NCBI GenBank assembly: GCA_021802945.1
Contig: JAJZRE010000003.1
Coordinates: 18,682-82,681 of the forward strand
Length of the DNA stretch: 64,000 nt
From: Pseudomonadota bacterium
GTDB taxonomy: Bacteria; Pseudomonadota; Gammaproteobacteria; Burkholderiales; Thiobacillaceae
Direction of reading: 5' to 3'
The translations under genes and the position numbers were made by a program. Of this stretch, positions 60,308 to 64,000 are shown piece by piece. The first letter of the stretch is position 1. The number at the start of each line of letters is the position of its first letter. The notes under the pieces are model-generated. The model saw only the letters and a program-made list of their open reading frames with translations. It made no database searches and was not told where the DNA came from.

Positions 60308-60934
60308 GTGGCCAAGTCATCATCCGTATTGATCAAGCGGTACACCGCGTCCGACCGGCTTAACCACTGGACCGTGGCGATCACCTTCATGCTGCTGGCG
60401 CTGAGCGGCCTCGCGCTGTTCCACCCGGCGTTTTTCTTTCTCACCCATCTGTTCGGCGGCGGTCCCTGGACGCGCATCCTGCATCCTTTCGCCGGCGTGC
60501 TCCTGTTCGCCGGGTTCGTCGGCATGATGCTGCGGTTCTGGAAGCTCAATCGCATCACCGACGACGACCGTCAATGGCTCAGGCAGGTGGGCGATGTCAT
60601 CCGCAACCGCGAGGACAGGCTGCCGCCGGTCGGGCATTACAACGCCGGCCAGAAATACCTGTTCTGGACCATGGTGGTGTGCATCCCCCTGCTGCTGCTC
60701 ACCGGCGTGCTCGTGTGGCGGCCCTACTTCGCCCCCCTGATGCCGATTTTTGCGGTGCGGCTGGCCGTGCTGTTGCATGCCGTCGCGGCCTTCGTCATCA
60801 TTGCCGGCATCGTCGTCCATATTTATGCCGCCATCTGGGTGCAGGGCTCCGTTCGCGCCATGACCCGCGGCACCGTCACCCGCGCCTGGGCCAAGCAGCA
60901 CCACCCGGCGTGGTATCGTGAAATCACCAAGTAA
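60308..60934 (+). CDS. fdnI: Formate dehydrogenase gamma subunit, cytochrome b556
   Basis: GTG start with AGGAG RBS; YTASDRLNHWTVAITFMLLALSGLALFHP, four TM helices. Confidence 0.93.
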   Translation: MAKSSSVLIKRYTASDRLNHWTVAITFMLLALSGLALFHPAFFFLTHLFGGGPWTRILHPFAGVLLFAGFVGMMLRFWKLNRITDDDRQWLRQVGDVIRNREDRLPPVGHYNAGQKYLFWTMVVCIPLLLLTGVLVWRPYFAPLMPIFAVRLAVLLHAVAAFVIIAGIVVHIYAAIWVQGSVRAMTRGTVTRAWAKQHHPAWYREITK

Positions 60935-60944
60935 GGGGGGACGC

Positions 60945-61865
60945 ATGGCCACCACCATCATCGAACCCGGCGAGATCCTGCCGCCCGGACCGGAAACGCC
61001 CTTCCTGCGCCGCGCCGGGCGCGCGTCGGTTTTCGGCGATCGGGCGCGGCGCTTCATGGCGCTCGCCGAGGGGCACGCGATGGCGGATTTCCTGCGCTTC
61101 ATGGGCCATCTGGCCGAGGCCCAGCAGCGTACCCTGGATGCCCAGGGCGCACCGCTGCTGCCCGGCGCCGAGCAGATCGCGCTGTGCAAGGCGCACGGCA
61201 TGCCGCCGCTCGGCACGCAAACCCTGCGCCGCGATCCGAGCTGGCGCGAAGGTTTGCAGCGCCTGCTGGAGCAGGTGGAAAGCCAGGCCAACGACGCCAC
61301 CCGCGCCGCCATGCAGCGGCTCGCCGCGCTGCCCGAGGCGGAACTGGAAGCCTTTGCCGACCGCCTGCTGGGCGGGGAGTACGCCGGCCTGGATCTGGCG
61401 GCGGCGCCCCTGGTGGGCGCGGCGCTCCAGGTCTACTGGGTGCGCCTGGCCGCGGCCATGGAGCAGGCGGATTTCCCCCGCCCCGAGGTGCACACGCTGT
61501 GTCCGGCCTGCGGCTCGCTGCCCGGCGCCAGCGTGGTGCGCATCGGCGCGGAACAGGGGCTGCGCTATCTGCATTGCGCGCTGTGCGCCAGCGAGTGGAA
61601 CATGGTGCGCGTCAAATGCAGCCACTGCGAATCCACCCGCGGCATCGCCTACCTCGGCGTCGAAGGGGGCGACGAAGCGGTCAAGGCGGAGGCCTGCGAT
61701 GCGTGCAAGAGCTATCTGAAGATCCTCTACATGGAAAAGAATCCGGCGGTGGATGCCGTCGCCGACGACCTGGCGAGCCTGGCCCTGGACATCCTCATGG
61801 ACGAAGCGGGCTTTCTGCGCAGCGGCCCCAACCTGCTGTTGTTCCCGGGCGCCGCCGCCGCATGA
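60945..61865 (+). CDS. fdhE: Formate dehydrogenase accessory protein FdhE
   Basis: About 306 aa; [56 protein letters not shown]. Confidence 0.95.
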   Translation: MATTIIEPGEILPPGPETPFLRRAGRASVFGDRARRFMALAEGHAMADFLRFMGHLAEAQQRTLDAQGAPLLPGAEQIALCKAHGMPPLGTQTLRRDPSWREGLQRLLEQVESQANDATRAAMQRLAALPEAELEAFADRLLGGEYAGLDLAAAPLVGAALQVYWVRLAAAMEQADFPRPEVHTLCPACGSLPGASVVRIGAEQGLRYLHCALCASEWNMVRVKCSHCESTRGIAYLGVEGGDEAVKAEACDACKSYLKILYMEKNPAVDAVADDLASLALDILMDEAGFLRSGPNLLLFPGAAAA

Positions 61866-63298
61866 GCCTGGCTCCTGCCGGCCGCGGCGGCAAGGCGGGG
61901 ACGATGCCCGCCATTCCGTCGGTAGACCGGGTCCTCAACCTGCCGGCGGTGCGCGTGCTGACCGAGGCGCATGGCCGGATGCTCACGCTGGATGCGGTGC
62001 GGCAACTGCTGGCGGAATGGCGCGAGGGCCTCTCCGGCAACCTGGAGCTGCCCGCCGACGCCTTCGAGGAAGCCCGCCTGGCAGCCGTTCTGGAACAACG
62101 CCTGATCGCGGCACGGCAGCCCCGCCTGCGCCCGGTGCTCAACCTCACCGGCACCGTGCTGCACACCAATCTGGGGCGCGCGCGCCTGCCGGACGAGGCG
62201 GTCGCGGCGGTCGTGACCGCGGCCACCCAGGCCTGCAACCTGGAATACGACCTGGCGGGCGGCGCGCGCGGCGACCGCGACGACCTGATCGAGCCGCTGC
62301 TGCGCGAGATCACCGGCGCGGAAGCGGCCACCGTGGTCAACAACAACGCCGCCGCCGTGTTCCTCGCGCTCAACACTCTGGGCCTGCGCAAGCAGGTGAT
62401 CGTCTCGCGCGGCGAGCTGGTGGAAATCGGCGGCGCCTTCCGGGTGCCCGACATCATGGCGCGGGCGGGCTGCCGCCTGCGCGAGGTGGGCACCACCAAC
62501 CGCACCCACCTCAGGGACTACGCCGAGGCCATCGACGCCAGGACCGCCCTGCTGCTGAAGGTGCATACCAGCAATTACGCGATCCAGGGGTTCACCGCCG
62601 CGGTGGAGGAGAAGGCGCTGGCGGACCTCGCCCACCGGCACGGCCTGCCCTTCATGGTCGACCTAGGCAGCGGCACCCTGGTCAACCTGCGCGAGCACGG
62701 CCTGCCGCAGGAGCCCACCCCGATGGATTCCCTGGCCGCCGGCGTCGATCTCGTCACCTTCAGCGGCGACAAGCTGCTGGGCGGGCCGCAGGCGGGCATT
62801 CTGGCGGGGCGCCGCGAACTGATCGCCCGGATCAGGAAAAATCCGCTGAAACGCGCGCTGCGGGTGGACAAGATGACCCTCGCCGCGCTCGAGGCGGTGC
62901 TGCAGCTCTACCGCGATCCCGACCGGCTGGCGGCGCGCCTGCCCACGCTGCGCCTGCTGACGCGGGCCGGCGCCGACATCGAGCACTGCGCCCGCGCCCT
63001 GCTGCCCGCGGTGGGCGCGGCGCTGGCGGGTACGGCGCAGGTCGAGGTGCGCCCCTGCCACAGCCAGATCGGCAGCGGTTCGCTGCCGGTCGACCGCCTG
63101 CCCAGCTTCTGTCTCGCCATGACGCCGCTTCGCCGCGGCAAGGGCGAGGGCAGCGTCCTCAAGGCAATCGAGCAGGCCTTCCGCGGGCTGCCGGTTCCGG
63201 TGATCGGCCGGGTCAGCGAAGGCGCGTTCTGCCTCGACCTGCGCTGCCTGGAACAGCCCGACCTGCTGCGCGCGCAACTCGGGGACCTGCGCCTTTGA
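61862..63298 (+). CDS. selA: L-seryl-tRNA(Sec) selenium transferase
   Basis: [60 protein letters not shown] motif; overlaps the fdhE stop. Confidence 0.97.
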   Translation: MSLAPAGRGGKAGTMPAIPSVDRVLNLPAVRVLTEAHGRMLTLDAVRQLLAEWREGLSGNLELPADAFEEARLAAVLEQRLIAARQPRLRPVLNLTGTVLHTNLGRARLPDEAVAAVVTAATQACNLEYDLAGGARGDRDDLIEPLLREITGAEAATVVNNNAAAVFLALNTLGLRKQVIVSRGELVEIGGAFRVPDIMARAGCRLREVGTTNRTHLRDYAEAIDARTALLLKVHTSNYAIQGFTAAVEEKALADLAHRHGLPFMVDLGSGTLVNLREHGLPQEPTPMDSLAAGVDLVTFSGDKLLGGPQAGILAGRRELIARIRKNPLKRALRVDKMTLAALEAVLQLYRDPDRLAARLPTLRLLTRAGADIEHCARALLPAVGAALAGTAQVEVRPCHSQIGSGSLPVDRLPSFCLAMTPLRRGKGEGSVLKAIEQAFRGLPVPVIGRVSEGAFCLDLRCLEQPDLLRAQLGDLRL

Positions 63299-64000
63299 TC
63301 GTCGGCACCGCGGGTCACATCGACCATGGCAAGACCGCGCTGGTCAAGGCCCTGACCGGCGTCGACGCCGACCGCCTCAAGGAAGAGAAGGCGCGCGGCA
63401 TCACCATCGACCTCGGCTACGCCTACGCGCCCCTGCCCAACGGCGACGTGCTGGGCTTCGTGGACGTGCCGGGCCACGAGAAATTCATCCACAACATGCT
63501 GGCGGGCGCCACCGGCATCGATTTCGCGCTGCTGGCGGTGGCGGCGGACGACGGCCCCATGCCGCAGACCCGGGAGCATTTGCAGATCCTCGATCTGCTC
63601 GGGCTGGCGCGGGGCGTGGTGGCGCTGACCAAGGTGGACCGGGTCAGCCCCGGCCGGCTGGAGGAAGCGCGCGCCGAAATCGTCGCCCTGCTCGCGGGCA
63701 GCCGCCTCGCGGGCAGCGACATTTACCCGGTGTCGGCCCTGACCGGCAGCGGCGTGGCCGCGTTGCGCGCGCGGCTGGAGGCGGAAGCGCAGGCTTTGCG
63801 GCGGCGTCCCGCCGACGGCTGTTTCCGGCTGGCGGTGGACCGCTGCTTCACCCTCGCGGGCGCCGGCACGGTGGTGACCGGCACGGTGTTCTCGGGCACG
63901 GTGGCGGTGGGGGACAGACTGGTGCTGTCGCCGCCGGACATCCCGGTGCGGGTGCGCGGCATCCACGCCCAGGACCGCCCCGTCCAGACCGGCGTGGCCG
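63295..64000 (+). CDS. selB: Selenocysteine-specific translation elongation factor SelB (truncated by window end)
   Basis: TTG start overlapping the selA stop; [64 protein letters not shown]. Confidence 0.96.
   Translation, partial: MIVGTAGHIDHGKTALVKALTGVDADRLKEEKARGITIDLGYAYAPLPNGDVLGFVDVPGHEKFIHNMLAGATGIDFALLAVAADDGPMPQTREHLQILDLLGLARGVVALTKVDRVSPGRLEEARAEIVALLAGSRLAGSDIYPVSALTGSGVAALRARLEAEAQALRRRPADGCFRLAVDRCFTLAGAGTVVTGTVFSGTVAVGDRLVLSPPDIPVRVRGIHAQDRPVQTGVA

Noticed and set aside
1-64000. CRISPR array, rRNA or tRNA genes
   Set aside because: None recognised on reading either strand; a tRNAscan/CRISPR finder run would be needed to exclude them formally

Overview
High-GC bacterial chromosomal segment. 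Gene content and codon style suggest a chemolithotrophic betaproteobacterium, perhaps Thiobacillus-like (inference only). Almost the whole window is protein-coding. Main blocks in order: (1) thiE/thiD and rubredoxin; (2) a Pil-Chp twitching chemotaxis cluster pilG-H-I-J-chpA with a 2016-aa multi-Hpt kinase; (3) two conserved hypotheticals; (4) TtrSR-like two-component system, a PEP-CTERM protein, and a ttrB-ttrC-ttrA tetrathionate-reductase-type operon ending in an orphan atpC-like gene; (5) hslVU and a double-STAS protein, with small intergenic repeats and a 161-bp MITE-like inverted-repeat element; (6) a probable zinc-starvation operon (Cys-poor dksA, COG0523 GTPase, yidD, small His/Cys protein, porin, znuA, znuB); (7) an RND efflux pair plus lipoprotein; (8) a seven-gene overlapping chain (two lipid A-type acyltransferases, GNAT, CoA-binding protein, dapF, DUF484, xerC); (9) metK - SAH riboswitch - ahcY - metF; (10) kup and an aminotransferase; (11) a sigma54-type two-component system facing a selenocysteine-containing formate dehydrogenase operon fdnGHI-fdhE-selA-selB, with selB cut by the window end. 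No CRISPR array, rRNA, tRNA or intact IS element was recognised by eye. Product calls come from reading the translated ORFs; no database search was run.
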